Part shown: one piece after another, positions 15,851 to 25,276 of the stretch
How the letters are laid out: every line of letters begins with the position of its first letter
Numbering within the stretch: the stretch's first letter is position 1
Source of the DNA: Methylobacterium sp.
Lineage (GTDB): Bacteria; Pseudomonadota; Alphaproteobacteria; Rhizobiales; Beijerinckiaceae
Direction: 5' to 3'
Length of the DNA: 64,000 nucleotides
Assembly: GCA_020252645.1 (NCBI GenBank)
Contig: JADCCN010000002.1
Span: 186,001-250,000, forward strand
Translations under genes and position numbers: made by a program
Notes under the pieces: model-generated
The model's input: the letters and a program-made list of their open reading frames with translations, nothing else
Databases searched by the model: none
Told to the model about the DNA's origin: nothing

Positions 15851-16607
15851 GCTGCCCGCCATTGATATGCAGTTCCGCGCCCGTCACGTAGGACGAGGCC
15901 TCCGTGCAGAGGAAGTAGATCGCCTTCGCGACCTCCTCCGGCGTGCCGAGGCGGCGGAGCGGCAGCGTTTCCACGATTTTCTCCGTGCCCGGCGACAGGA
16001 TGGAGGTGTCGATCTCGCCCGGCGAGATCGAGTTCACGCGAATGCCGTAGGGTCCGAAATCGGCGGCCATCTCGCGGGTCAGCGCCGCCAATGCGGCTTT
16101 CGAGGTGGCATAGGCGGCACCCGCGAAAGGGTGGACATGCACGCCGGCGATCGACGTGACATTCACAACCGCGCCCTTCGTGGCCTTGAGTTCATCGATC
16201 AGCCCGCGCGCGAGCATGATGGAGGCGAAGAAATTCACCTGGAACACCTGAATCCAATCGGCCAATGGGGTCTGGATCGAGCCCATGCGCGCACCGCCCG
16301 GGCCCTTCGGCGAGATGCCTGCATTGTTCACGAGCGCATGGAGACGCCCATCCGGCAGGCGCGACTTGATCTCGCTGATGGCGCGCAAGGTATCTTCGGG
16401 GTTCGCAAGATCGACCTGGATGTGATCATCCTGGCCGCCTTCCCAGGGGCAATTCTCGGGGAAAGGCTGGCGCGAACAGGCCAGCACCCGCCAGCCGGCG
16501 GAATTGAAGCGCTTCACGGTGGCATGCCCGATGCCGCGCGAGGCGCCGGTGAGCAGAAGCGTGCGGCGTTCGTTGCCGCTGTTCGAACCGGATCGGTCCA
16601 TCATCAT
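15843..16607 (-). CDS. short-chain dehydrogenase/reductase
   Basis: Classical SDR of 254 residues with the cofactor motif TGASRGIGHATV, the structural motif VNNAGIS, the catalytic Ser in VNVTSIAGV and the Tyr-x3-Lys pair AYATSKAAL. The C-terminus TGAELHINGGQHV is typical. An Asp or similar NAD-selecting residue is not obvious after the second strand (VLACSRQPF has Arg, favouring NADP). The substrate is unknown. It is upstream of and overlaps the NUDIX gene; pdxH lies 17 bases further upstream on the same strand. Confidence 0.9.
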   Translation of the reverse strand: MMMDRSGSNSGNERRTLLLTGASRGIGHATVKRFNSAGWRVLACSRQPFPENCPWEGGQDDHIQVDLANPEDTLRAISEIKSRLPDGRLHALVNNAGISPKGPGGARMGSIQTPLADWIQVFQVNFFASIMLARGLIDELKATKGAVVNVTSIAGVHVHPFAGAAYATSKAALAALTREMAADFGPYGIRVNSISPGEIDTSILSPGTEKIVETLPLRRLGTPEEVAKAIYFLCTEASSYVTGAELHINGGQHV

Positions 16608-16624
16608 CCTGCTCCTTGGAAAGG

Positions 16625-17227
16625 TTACGGGTAGAGGCGTTCGGTTCTGAAGCCAGTCTCCGGGCTTTCGCGCCGGAAGACCAGCCGTTCATGCAGGCGG
16701 AAGGGCTTGTCCTGCCAGAATTCGATATAGAGCGGCGTCAACCGGAAGCCGGTCCAGTGCGGCGGGCGCGGAACCTCGCCAAGGCCAAATCGCAGCGCTT
16801 CGCGCGCCACGGCCTTTTCCAGCGCGAATCGGTCCTCCAGCGGGCGCGATTGCTGCGAAGCCCAGGCGCCGATGCGGCTGTCCCGGGCACGGGAGACGAA
16901 ATAGGCATCGGCCTCGGCATCGCTGACGCGGGCGAGGGGGCCGCGGAAGCGCACCTGCCTTTGCAGCGATTTCCAGTGGAACACCACCGCGGCCTGCGGG
17001 TTTTGCGCGATCTCGTTGCCCTTCTGGCTCTCGGTATTGGTGTAGAATACCACGCCGGCGGGCGTGATCTCCTTCATCAACACCATGCGCACGTTGGGCA
17101 GGGCCTGGGCATCCACGGTTGCAAGCGCCATGGCGTTCGGATCATTGGTCTCTTTGGTCTTTGCCAGGGCAAACCATTCATCGAACAGCCCGAAAGGCTC
17201 CGATGGGGCTTCGAGGTCACTGCTCAT
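16625..17227 (-). CDS. pdxH: pyridoxamine 5'-phosphate oxidase
   Basis: FMN-dependent oxidase of 200 residues that converts pyridoxine or pyridoxamine 5'-phosphate to pyridoxal 5'-phosphate. Characteristic segments: [58 protein letters not shown] (FMN and substrate contacts), [14 protein letters not shown], and the C-terminal [20 protein letters not shown]. It is complete. It links functionally with dxs, because DXP feeds pyridoxal phosphate synthesis in proteobacteria. It is divergent from the lipoprotein gene, with 18 bases between the two starts. Confidence 0.97.
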   Translation of the reverse strand: MSSDLEAPSEPFGLFDEWFALAKTKETNDPNAMALATVDAQALPNVRMVLMKEITPAGVVFYTNTESQKGNEIAQNPQAAVVFHWKSLQRQVRFRGPLARVSDAEADAYFVSRARDSRIGAWASQQSRPLEDRFALEKAVAREALRFGLGEVPRPPHWTGFRLTPLYIEFWQDKPFRLHERLVFRRESPETGFRTERLYP

Positions 17228-17245
17228 TAATGCTTTCCAACTTTA

Positions 17246-17890
17246 ATGGCGCGAAACGCGTCTTTCAGGAGAAGTTGCGTGGGGTCGCGTCCGGTTCGGG
17301 CCATTGACGGATACAGGAAGCCGGCCGCTTCACGCAATCGCCGTGCGCGCGCCCAGCTTGCCTTTCTGTGGCTCGCGCTTGCGATGATGTCTTCGGCATG
17401 CTCGCTCACGATGAACATTCCGGGCTTCGGCGGCGACGAGGAAGAGACCACGGCAGGCATTGCCCCGGCTCATGTCTCTGTTTTTGCAATTCCGCTCGAT
17501 GAGGAAGACTGGCGGCGAGCCAATGCGGCACTCTCCCTCGCGGTCGATCCGCAGGGAGCAGGGCTGCCGGTGAACTGGGACAATCCGGCGTCGAAAAGGC
17601 ACGGGCGCTTCGAGCCTGCGGGCAGCCTCGCTGTTGTCGGGAACACGGTCTGCCGGCCTTTCCGGGCGCTGGTCGTGCAGAAGCCGCTCGATAAAATCGC
17701 CTCGCGTGAGGTCACGCATGAAGGCCAGGCCTGTCGGACCGGCCCCGGCGAATGGGCCATGCGCGATGTGAAGCCATCCGGGCAGGTGGCCGGCGCGAAA
17801 GAGGCCGATTTCAAGCTGCCGAAGGCGATCCCGGCCATGTGGCAGGCGAGCCCGGCGGCGGCAACGCCCCCGGCAGCGCGTCGGGAATGA
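17246..17890 (+). CDS. RT0821/Lpp0805-like surface lipoprotein
   Basis: Protein of 214 residues with an N-terminal basic region, a hydrophobic stretch (AQLAFLWLALAMMSSACS) and a probable lipobox Cys. The C-terminal domain has the pattern of the 17-kDa surface antigen/RT0821 type: AALSLAVDPQGAGLPVNWDNP, then VGNTVCRPFRAL and EGQACRTGPGEWAM, with paired cysteines. The start at 17246 gives an unusually long basic leader; a later start could be used, as no strong ribosome binding site is evident. It is the first plus-strand gene after pdxH. Outer membrane or periplasmic location is inferred. Confidence 0.7.
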   Translation: MARNASFRRSCVGSRPVRAIDGYRKPAASRNRRARAQLAFLWLALAMMSSACSLTMNIPGFGGDEEETTAGIAPAHVSVFAIPLDEEDWRRANAALSLAVDPQGAGLPVNWDNPASKRHGRFEPAGSLAVVGNTVCRPFRALVVQKPLDKIASREVTHEGQACRTGPGEWAMRDVKPSGQVAGAKEADFKLPKAIPAMWQASPAAATPPAARRE

Positions 17891-17982
17891 ACTGATCTCG
17901 CGCGTTGCACTATTGCAACAAGCGCGCGCCGACCCCATCTTGGGGGGAGTGAATCAACCCCCAGTCCTGCCCCGAAAAAACG

Positions 17983-18885
17983 ATGCCTGATCCCTATCAG
18001 ACCCTCGGCGTGAAACGCGATGCCTCGGCGGATGAGATCAAGCGCGCCTATCGCAAGCTCGCGAAAACCTATCATCCCGATCACAATCGCGGCGACGCGA
18101 AGGCCGCGACGCGGTTTGCGGAGGTCAACAACGCCCATGAGATTCTCGGCGACGAGGTGAAGCGTCGGCAATTCGATCGCGGCGAGATCGACGCGGACGG
18201 CAAGTCGCGGGCCTTTTCCGATTTCGGCGGCAGCGGCGGCTTCCCCGGTGGCGGCGCGGGCGGCTTCAATTTCGGTGGCGGGGCCGGGGGAAACCCTCGC
18301 GATATCTTTTCGGATCTCTTCCGCCAGTTCGAGGGTGGCCCGCGTGATCCCTTCGCCGGACAGGCGAAGGGCTCGGGGCGTCGCGGGCCTCCGCCGGGCG
18401 AAGACATCACGGTCGAGACCAACGTGCCGCTGGAGCGGGTCGCGAGTGGTGGCGCGCATCGCGTGACGATGCCCGATGGCCGCACGCTGGAAATCAACGT
18501 GCCGAAGGGTGTCGCCAACGGCGCGACGATGCGCCTGCGCGGGCAGGGGCATCCCTCGCCTTTCGGTGCCGCGAATGGTGACGCGCTGGTGACCATCCGA
18601 TTCGCGAGGCACCCCACCTTCGGCCTGGAGGGCAACGACCTGCGCGTCTTTGTGCCCGTGCCTGTTCGCGATGCGGTTCTCGGGGGCAGCGTGCGTGTGC
18701 CGACGCTCACGGGCGAAGTGGAGGTGACCGTTCCAGCCTGGACCAGCGGCGGAAAGACCCTTCGCCTGCGCGGAAAGGGCCTGCCGCGCGGCGAGCAGGC
18801 GGGCGATCTCCTGGTGACCCTCGAGATCGATCTTGGCCCCCATGATCCCGAGGTCGAGGGCTTTTTCCGGCGGCGGCCGGGCTGA
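17983..18885 (+). CDS. DnaJ/CbpA-type co-chaperone
   Basis: J-domain protein of 300 residues. Residues 1-65 form the J domain with the HPD motif (KTYHPDHNRGD) that stimulates DnaK ATPase. A Gly/Phe-rich linker follows (GGSGGFPGGGAGGFNFGGG), then the two C-terminal beta domains (EDITVETNVPLERVASGGAHRV and GNDLRVFVPVPVRDAVLGG). The cysteine zinc finger of true DnaJ is absent, so it is a type II protein like CbpA. The start at 17983 is the conventional MPDPYQTLGV. fabI follows after about 150 bases. Confidence 0.95.
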   Translation: MPDPYQTLGVKRDASADEIKRAYRKLAKTYHPDHNRGDAKAATRFAEVNNAHEILGDEVKRRQFDRGEIDADGKSRAFSDFGGSGGFPGGGAGGFNFGGGAGGNPRDIFSDLFRQFEGGPRDPFAGQAKGSGRRGPPPGEDITVETNVPLERVASGGAHRVTMPDGRTLEINVPKGVANGATMRLRGQGHPSPFGAANGDALVTIRFARHPTFGLEGNDLRVFVPVPVRDAVLGGSVRVPTLTGEVEVTVPAWTSGGKTLRLRGKGLPRGEQAGDLLVTLEIDLGPHDPEVEGFFRRRPG

Positions 18886-19037
18886 GAATTCCCGCTCCCT
18901 CCTCCCGAGCCGCTTGCACCTTGCGCTGGAATGCTTAAAGGGAAAGCGCGCCGATGCGCCGTTTGTCGAAGCCGGGATGTCGCTTCCCTTCCGGACGGAC
19001 GCGAGGATTGAACAACCGGTTTTCAGGGTCAGACACG

Positions 19038-19874
19038 ATGGCACAAGCAAGCGGGGGCGCCGAGGGTAACGGGCTGATGCGCGGCAGGCGCGGCCTCATC
19101 ATGGGGCTCGCCAATAATCGCTCCATCGCCTGGGGCATCGCCAAGGCCTGCCATGCGGCGGGCGCGGAACTCGCGTTCACCTATCAGGGCGATGCGCTGA
19201 GGAAGCGCGTGGAGCCGCTGGCGCAGGAACTCGGCGGCATCGTCGCGGGCCATTGCGACGTGACGGATGCCGCCTCGATCGATGCGGTCTTCGCCGAGAT
19301 CGAGCGCGCCTGGGGCAGGCTGGATTTCGTCGTCCATGCCATCGCTTTCTCCGACAAGGACGAGCTGACGGGCCGATATCTCGAGACATCCGAGGCGAAT
19401 TTCACGAAATCCATGCTGATCTCGTGCTATTCGCTGACCGCGATCATCCAGCGCGCCGAGAAGCTGATGAAGGATGGCGGCTCGATCGTCACGCTCACCT
19501 ATTATGGCGCCGAGAAGTGGATGCCGCATTACAATGTGATGGGCGTGGCCAAGGCGGCCCTGGAAGCCAGCGTGCGCTATCTCGCAGCCGATCTCGGCCC
19601 GCAGAACATCCGCGTCAACGCGATCTCGGCCGGTCCGATCAAGACGCTGGCCGCGAGCGGCATCGGCGATTTCCGCTACATCCTGAAATGGAACGAGTAC
19701 AACGCCCCGCTGCGCCGCACCGTGACCATCGAGGAAGTGGGCGACAGCGCGCTCTATCTGCTCTCCGATCTTGCACGCGGTGTTACGGGCGAGGTGATGC
19801 ATGTTGATTCGGGCTATCATGTCGTCGGCATGAAGAACCCGGACGCGCCGGATCTCTCGCTCGACAAGGAATGA
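19038..19874 (+). CDS. fabI: enoyl-[acyl-carrier-protein] reductase (NADH)
   Basis: Catalyses the last reduction of each fatty acid elongation cycle. The protein has 278 residues from the start at 19038; an upstream in-frame ATG at 18954 would add 28 atypical residues. Family marks: GLANNRSIAWGIAKA, the FabI-specific VHAIAFSDKDEL, and the catalytic Tyr-x6-Tyr/Met-x3-Lys region YYGAEKWMPHYNVMGVAKAALE. The C-terminal HVDSGYHVVGM is typical. The last four bases overlap the start of the exported protein gene. In related Hyphomicrobiales fabI often neighbours a histidine phosphatase and aroC, as here apart from the intervening genes. Confidence 0.97.
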   Translation: MAQASGGAEGNGLMRGRRGLIMGLANNRSIAWGIAKACHAAGAELAFTYQGDALRKRVEPLAQELGGIVAGHCDVTDAASIDAVFAEIERAWGRLDFVVHAIAFSDKDELTGRYLETSEANFTKSMLISCYSLTAIIQRAEKLMKDGGSIVTLTYYGAEKWMPHYNVMGVAKAALEASVRYLAADLGPQNIRVNAISAGPIKTLAASGIGDFRYILKWNEYNAPLRRTVTIEEVGDSALYLLSDLARGVTGEVMHVDSGYHVVGMKNPDAPDLSLDKE

Positions 19875-20374
19875 GGCCAACCGTGAAAGGCTTGCGCTCC
19901 TCTGCGCTGGGTTTCGCCGCCTTTCTCGGGGCAACAACGGGGGTCGTGGCGCAGTCGATCACGCCCGTGCCGCGCCCGGCCGCGCCGCCCGGCAGCGCAC
20001 AGGCCGCGCCTGCGGCACCGCTTCACACCCCGGTGACGACACCGGTCGAGGTCACCCGCAAGGGCCGGCCCGGTTCCGATATCTTTCTCGGCGTCTATCT
20101 GACACTCGACCGCGATTGCAAGCTGGGGGCAACGCCGCGCATCGAATTCGCCGGTGATCCCAGGAGCGGAAAACTGCGCACCCGTCCACATCCCATCAAC
20201 CTGCGTGATGTGCCGGGCGCGCCGCGCCGCACCTGCATCGGCACCTCGCCGAACGGGCAGGCCGTAATCTTCCGCCCCGATCGCCGGTTCCGCGGCGAGG
20301 AGAAACTGGAATTCCGGGTCGTCTATCCGAATGGCGATGTGCGCGCCGTGACCGCGACCATCATGGTCGAGTAA
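19871..20374 (+). CDS. small exported protein of unknown function (first of a related pair)
   Basis: Protein of 167 residues, coupled to fabI by a four-base overlap. Signal peptide in residues 1-28 (LRSSALGFAAFLGATTGVVAQ), a Pro/Ala-rich linker to about residue 58, then a beta-rich domain with two cysteines (TLDRDCKLG and APRRTCIG). It ends FRGEEKLEFRVVYPNGDVRA followed by a last strand. The domain resembles the protein encoded at 25277-25675 in cysteine placement and in the final strand pattern (F-x-G-x-D/E-x-V/L-x-x-x-x-V). No named family recognised; likely periplasmic. Confidence 0.75.
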   Translation: MRPTVKGLRSSALGFAAFLGATTGVVAQSITPVPRPAAPPGSAQAAPAAPLHTPVTTPVEVTRKGRPGSDIFLGVYLTLDRDCKLGATPRIEFAGDPRSGKLRTRPHPINLRDVPGAPRRTCIGTSPNGQAVIFRPDRRFRGEEKLEFRVVYPNGDVRAVTATIMVE

Positions 20375-20390
20375 GGCGCGCCCCTTCGCC

Positions 20391-21011
20391 ATGCCCGTCC
20401 TCTATTTCTTCCGGCATGGCGAGACGGACTGGAACGCCGAGGGTCGCCTTCAGGGCCAGACCGATATTCCGCTCAACGCGAGGGGGCGCCGGCAGGCGCA
20501 CGCGATCGGTGATGCGATCCGCGCAGGCAAGCTTGACGGGGTGGACCGCGACGATCTCGCGGGCCTGCCCTTCATCGCAAGCCCGCTGGGCCGGACGCGC
20601 GAGACCATGACCCTCCTGCGGGAGGGGTTGGGCCTTCCGGCCGGGAGCTTCGAGACGGATGATCGTCTCAAGGAGATCGGCTTCGGCCGCTGGGAAGGCA
20701 GCACCTGGCGCGAGATCGTCGAGCGCGATGCGGGCGGCGCGCAGGCGCGCGACCGCGACAAATGGAATTTCGCTCCTCCGGGCGGCGAAAGCTACCAGAT
20801 GGTCCATGATCGCGTGGCCGGATGGCTCGCGGCGCTGCGCGGGGATGCCTGTGTCGTGGCCCATGGCGGCGTGGCCCGCGTCCTGCTCGTGCTGCTGGCG
20901 GAACTCTCCCGGCGCCATGCCGTCGGGGCCGATATCTGGCAGGGCAAACTCCTGCGCATGGATGCCGGGCGTCACGAATGGCTGCCCGGCCCGGGCCACT
21001 GGGAGCCGTGA
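20391..21011 (+). CDS. histidine phosphatase family protein
   Basis: Phosphoglycerate-mutase-like phosphatase of 206 residues. The catalytic motif FFRHGETDWNAEGRLQGQTD carries the phosphohistidine in R-H-G, and the second His is in VVAHGGVARVLL. Arg in the SPLGRTRETM segment and Glu in EIGFGRWEG complete the pocket. It is more like GpmB/CobC-type phosphatases than true mutases, so the substrate is unknown. The gene follows the exported protein after 16 bases and ends 222 bases before the giant Pls-type gene. It belongs to the fabI neighbourhood. Confidence 0.9.
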   Translation: MPVLYFFRHGETDWNAEGRLQGQTDIPLNARGRRQAHAIGDAIRAGKLDGVDRDDLAGLPFIASPLGRTRETMTLLREGLGLPAGSFETDDRLKEIGFGRWEGSTWREIVERDAGGAQARDRDKWNFAPPGGESYQMVHDRVAGWLAALRGDACVVAHGGVARVLLVLLAELSRRHAVGADIWQGKLLRMDAGRHEWLPGPGHWEP

Positions 21012-21154
21012 CCGGGCACGACGTTACGTCTCCTCCTCGTTCAGACCCGGTTCAGTGCGTGCGCCCTACTCTGATGCCGAAAGCTGGAGAAGCTTGGGTT
21101 TCGCCCGTGTTTCGCCGCAGTTGGGGGCTTGAAGCTCCAATCGAGCAGATTCGA

Positions 21155-21184
21155 TTGACGCGGGGGGCGTTTATCGCGTCTAAC
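21155..21184 (+). promoter_or_regulatory. candidate promoter for the Pls-type gene
   Basis: TTGACG (21155-21160), an 18-base spacer and TCTAAC (21179-21184), about 50 bases before the start at 21234. The 222-base gap after the phosphatase gene otherwise shows no coding sequence or terminator, so an independent promoter here is plausible; the -10 match is only moderate. Confidence 0.35.
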
Positions 21185-21233
21185 CGCGACCGGGAGCATC
21201 ACAGCCGGGGCCACCCGGTGGAGCGGGGATGGG

Positions 21234-24200
21234 ATGAACGGTACTGAGGCGGTTCTCAAGCCTTCGGGTTCGGTTGCGCATGCCGGCCTCGCCGGCAGTG
21301 CATTCCTCGCCGGACCAGTCGATCGCGCGCTGCTTCGATCAGAGACGCTCGCGGCCATTTTCCGCGCCAGTGCGGCGGAGCGGCCTGACAAGGTTCTCTA
21401 CGTTTCCGGCGAGCGACGGATCACCTATGGCGAAGCGGATCGGCTGACGGATCGCGCCGCGCGCCGCCTTGCGGCCCTGGGTGCTGCGCCGGGCCGCGTG
21501 CTGGGCCTCTGGATGCCGCGCGGCATCGACCTCCTGCTGGCGCAGGTCGCCATCACCAAGACCGGTGCTGCCTTCCTGCCCTTCGACTGGGATGCGCCGG
21601 TTGACCGAATCGCGACCTGCCTCACGGATTGTGCCGCGATTGGCCTCGTGACCGACGAGACTGGCCTCAGCCGGGGGAAGGCGATCCCCGTGCCGCATCA
21701 CCATGCCGGCGCCCTCCTCGCCGAGGACGGCATGGATGAGGCCGAGCCCGCCGAGGCAATGCCCGAGCACGCAGCCTACATGATCTACACCTCGGGCTCG
21801 ACCGGTATCCCGAAGGGCATCGTCATCACGCAGGCCAATATCTGCCACTTCCTGCGCGCGGGAAATGCGGTCTACGGCGTGACCGCCGATGACGTGGTGT
21901 TCCAGAGCGCTTCCGTCGCTTTCGATCTTTCCATGGAAGAGATCTGGGTGCCCTATCTCGCCGGTGCGACGCTCTATGTCGCGACGCCCGAAGTTCTGGC
22001 GGATATCGAGAATTTGCCCGCCCTTCTGACCGAGAAGAAGGTCAGCGTCATCGACACCGTGCCGACGCTTCTCTCCGTTCTGCCGGCGGATATCCCCGGC
22101 CTGCAGCTGATCCTGCTGGGCGGCGAGGCGCTGCCGCCCGCGCTTGTCGAGAAATGGGCCAGGCCGGGTCGGCGCATCTTCAACACCTATGGCCCCACGG
22201 AAGCGACCGTTGTGGCCACCGTGGAAGAGGTGCAGCGCGGCAAGCCGGTAACCATCGGCCGCCCGATCCCCAATTACACGGCCTATATCGTCGACGAGAA
22301 CATGAACCTGCTTGGCCCCGGGCAGGAGGGTGAACTGCTCATCGGCGGCCCGGGCGTGGCGCAGGGCTATCTCGCCCGGCCCGACCTGACGAACGAGAAG
22401 TTCATCGCGAACCCCTTTCGTGAGGGCGCATCCGATCCGATCCTCTATCGTTCCGGCGATGCGGTGAGCCTCAATGGCGAGGGCAATATCGCCTTCCATG
22501 GCCGCATTGACGACCAGGTGAAGATTCGCGGCTTCCGCGTCGAGCTTGGCGAAATCGAGAGCGCGCTGGTTGATTCCGACGACGTTCTTCAGGCCGCGGT
22601 GGTGGTGCGCAATGATGGCGGCATGGAGCGCCTCGTGGCCTTCTGCGTGCCGGAACCCAAGGCGATCATCGCCGCGACCACGCTGCGCGAGGAACTGAAG
22701 CGCCGGCTTCCGCCCTACATGATCCCCGAGCGGTTCGAGACCGTTCCCGAATTGCCGCGCCTCATCTCCGGCAAGACCGACCGCAAGGCGCTGAAGGCGC
22801 TGCCGCTCAGCGAAGCGATCTTCGCCGCGAATGACGAGGAGCCGCCGCGCACGCACACGGAGGCCATGCTTCTGGCCGGCGCGAAGCGGGTCCTGCCCGG
22901 TCGCGCCATCACCTTCGAGGCGGATTTCTTCCTCGATCTCGGCGGCCATTCCCTGATCGCCGCGCAGTTCATCTCGATCGTGCGCGAGAACCCGAGCTTC
23001 ACCGGCATCACGCTGCAGGACATCTACCAGCACCGCACCCTTCGGAAGATCGGCGCGGAGCTCGATGCCAAGTTCGGGCATCTCCAGGGCCCGCCGCCGG
23101 ATCTCTCCTTCGCGCCCCCGCCGCTCGCGCGCCGCATCGCCTGCACGATCGCGCAAGGGCTGGCCATGCCGCTGATCCTCACGATCTCGACCCTGCAATG
23201 GCTGGGCGTCTTCCTGACCTACATGGTCATCCACGAGATGAATTTCTCGTTCTGGAGTCAGGTGGGCATCCTTTGCGGGGCCTATGCCGCCATCAAGTTC
23301 GGCACGCTCTTCCTCGTGGTGGCGCTGAAATGGGTCGTCATGGGCCGCACGAAGCCGGGGCGCTATCCGCTCTGGGGCGCCTATTTCTTCCGCTGGTGGT
23401 TCGTGCAGCGCCTCTATGCGCTGGCGCATCCGAGCTATCTTGCGAACTCGCCGATCATGCGGCTCTACCTGCGCCTGCTGGGCGCGAAGGTGGGCTCCGG
23501 CGTGATGATCGCCCATGCGCAATTCGGCGCGGCCGATCTCGTGAAGATTGGCGCGGGCGTCTCCATCGGCCACAAGGCGAACATCGCCAATGCCGAGGTG
23601 GTGGCGGGTGAACTCATCATCGGCGAAGTAGCGATCGGCGCGGACAGCTATATCGGCAACCAGGTGATGGTGCCGGCTGGCTGCCGCATCGGGCATGATG
23701 CCCGCATCGAGGATATGTCGGCCATCCCCGCCGGCGTCCAGATCAAGCCGTTCGAGATCTGGGACGGCTCGCCTGCGAGGAAAGTCGGCGTCATCGACCC
23801 CGCGACCCTTCCGGAGCGTTCGCTGCCGGGCCCGGTCTGGCGGCATCTGCAATACTGGGTCTATGGCATTCTGATCATCGCGACCTCGGGCATCGGGCTG
23901 ATGCCGCTTTTCCCCGCCTTCTTCGTCTATGACACCATCGAGGCGTTGCTGATCAACGCAGCCGACTGGGTGCAGTGGTATCACGTGCTGCCCATCGTCG
24001 CCTGGATTATGGGCGCGGCCCTGGTGGTCTTCACGATTGCCTTCGTCATCCTCGTGCGCTGGACGCTGATGCCGCGCCGGCTGCAGCCGGGCACCTATTC
24101 GCTGCATTCCTGGCTCTATCTGCGCCAGTGGATCGTGAACCTGTGCACGGAAGTGTCGCTCGACACGCTCTCCTCGCTTTATGCGACCACCTACATGCGG

Positions 24201-25268
24201 GCCTGGTATCGCCTCATGGGTGCGCGCATCGGCAAGGGAGCCGAGATTTCGACCAATATCGGCGCGCGCTACGACCTGCTCACCATTGGCTCGAAGAGCT
24301 TCATGGCCGATGAATGCTCGCTCGGCGACGAGGATATCCATCGCGGCTGGGTCACCTTCAAGAAGACGCTGATCGAGGATCGCGTTTTCGTCGGCAACAA
24401 TGCCGTCATCGGCCATGGCACGCATTTGCGCGAGGGCACGCTGATCGGCGTGAAATCCAAGGCACCGGAGTATGGCGAGACGCAGCGTGACGAGACCTGG
24501 TTCGGCTCCCCGCCGATCAAGTTCCCCGTGCGCCAGAAATTCGAGGGTGTCGCCGCGAACTGGACCTATGAGCCGCCCTTCTCGATGAAGCTGTGGCGCG
24601 CCGTGTTCGAGGCGATGCACACCACTTTCCCGACCATGCTGTTCCTCACGCTGGGTTCCATCTCGATGTTCTTCTTCGTCTATCCGGCCATCGAGAGCGG
24701 CGAATATGGCGAAGCCGCCGGCTGGTTCGTGGCCGCCAGCGTGGTGATGCCGATCATCATGGTGGCCTGCGTTTGCGCCATCAAATGGGCGATGATGGGC
24801 GTCTACAAGCCGCTGGCCCGGCCGATGTGGAGCTGGTGGGCCATGCGCACCGAGGCGGTCGCGGTGCTCTACTGGGGCCTTGGCGGCAGGGTGCTGCTCG
24901 AGCATCTGCGCGGCACGGCCTATCTGCCTTTCATGCTGCGCTTCTTTGGCTGCCGAATCGGCACGGGCGTCTACATGAACACCACCGACATCACGGAATT
25001 CGATTGCGTGACCATTGGCGATCACGTGGCCATGAACGAACTCTCCTGCCTCCAGACGCATCTCTACGAGGACCGCGTGATGAAGGTCGGCCGCATCGAG
25101 GTGGGCGATGGCGTCTCCATCGGCTCCTTCGCAACCGTGCTGTACGATACCAAGGTGGGCGATTTCGCGCAGTTGAACCCGCTGACGCTGGTGATGAAGG
25201 GCGAGCAGATCCCGCCCAACACCACCTGGGGCGGCGCGCCCGCCCAGCCGATGGCGCAAGCGCATTGA
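21234..25268 (+). CDS. Pls/PosA-type single-module non-ribosomal peptide synthetase (poly-amino acid synthetase-like)
   Basis: Membrane enzyme of 1344 residues with the full plan of epsilon-poly-lysine synthetase. An adenylation domain (about 40-540) has A3 MIYTSGSTGIPKG, FDLSMEEIW with the Asp that binds the alpha-amino group, TYGPTEATV and A10 GKTDRKALKA. A carrier domain follows with LDLGGHSLIAAQF (Ser near 572, phosphopantetheine site). Then come three repeats, each of two membrane helices and a left-handed beta-helix (hexapeptide) domain: helices near 640-700, 872-945 and 1122-1189; beta-helices near 750-852, 996-1095 and 1240-1342. No thioesterase or classical condensation domain exists. 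In Streptomyces Pls this plan polymerises L-lysine. The monomer here is unknown. It lies between the phosphatase gene and aroC. Confidence 0.93.
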   Translation: MNGTEAVLKPSGSVAHAGLAGSAFLAGPVDRALLRSETLAAIFRASAAERPDKVLYVSGERRITYGEADRLTDRAARRLAALGAAPGRVLGLWMPRGIDLLLAQVAITKTGAAFLPFDWDAPVDRIATCLTDCAAIGLVTDETGLSRGKAIPVPHHHAGALLAEDGMDEAEPAEAMPEHAAYMIYTSGSTGIPKGIVITQANICHFLRAGNAVYGVTADDVVFQSASVAFDLSMEEIWVPYLAGATLYVATPEVLADIENLPALLTEKKVSVIDTVPTLLSVLPADIPGLQLILLGGEALPPALVEKWARPGRRIFNTYGPTEATVVATVEEVQRGKPVTIGRPIPNYTAYIVDENMNLLGPGQEGELLIGGPGVAQGYLARPDLTNEKFIANPFREGASDPILYRSGDAVSLNGEGNIAFHGRIDDQVKIRGFRVELGEIESALVDSDDVLQAAVVVRNDGGMERLVAFCVPEPKAIIAATTLREELKRRLPPYMIPERFETVPELPRLISGKTDRKALKALPLSEAIFAANDEEPPRTHTEAMLLAGAKRVLPGRAITFEADFFLDLGGHSLIAAQFISIVRENPSFTGITLQDIYQHRTLRKIGAELDAKFGHLQGPPPDLSFAPPPLARRIACTIAQGLAMPLILTISTLQWLGVFLTYMVIHEMNFSFWSQVGILCGAYAAIKFGTLFLVVALKWVVMGRTKPGRYPLWGAYFFRWWFVQRLYALAHPSYLANSPIMRLYLRLLGAKVGSGVMIAHAQFGAADLVKIGAGVSIGHKANIANAEVVAGELIIGEVAIGADSYIGNQVMVPAGCRIGHDARIEDMSAIPAGVQIKPFEIWDGSPARKVGVIDPATLPERSLPGPVWRHLQYWVYGILIIATSGIGLMPLFPAFFVYDTIEALLINAADWVQWYHVLPIVAWIMGAALVVFTIAFVILVRWTLMPRRLQPGTYSLHSWLYLRQWIVNLCTEVSLDTLSSLYATTYMRAWYRLMGARIGKGAEISTNIGARYDLLTIGSKSFMADECSLGDEDIHRGWVTFKKTLIEDRVFVGNNAVIGHGTHLREGTLIGVKSKAPEYGETQRDETWFGSPPIKFPVRQKFEGVAANWTYEPPFSMKLWRAVFEAMHTTFPTMLFLTLGSISMFFFVYPAIESGEYGEAAGWFVAASVVMPIIMVACVCAIKWAMMGVYKPLARPMWSWWAMRTEAVAVLYWGLGGRVLLEHLRGTAYLPFMLRFFGCRIGTGVYMNTTDITEFDCVTIGDHVAMNELSCLQTHLYEDRVMKVGRIEVGDGVSIGSFATVLYDTKVGDFAQLNPLTLVMKGEQIPPNTTWGGAPAQPMAQAH

Positions 25269-25276
25269 GGGGCCGG

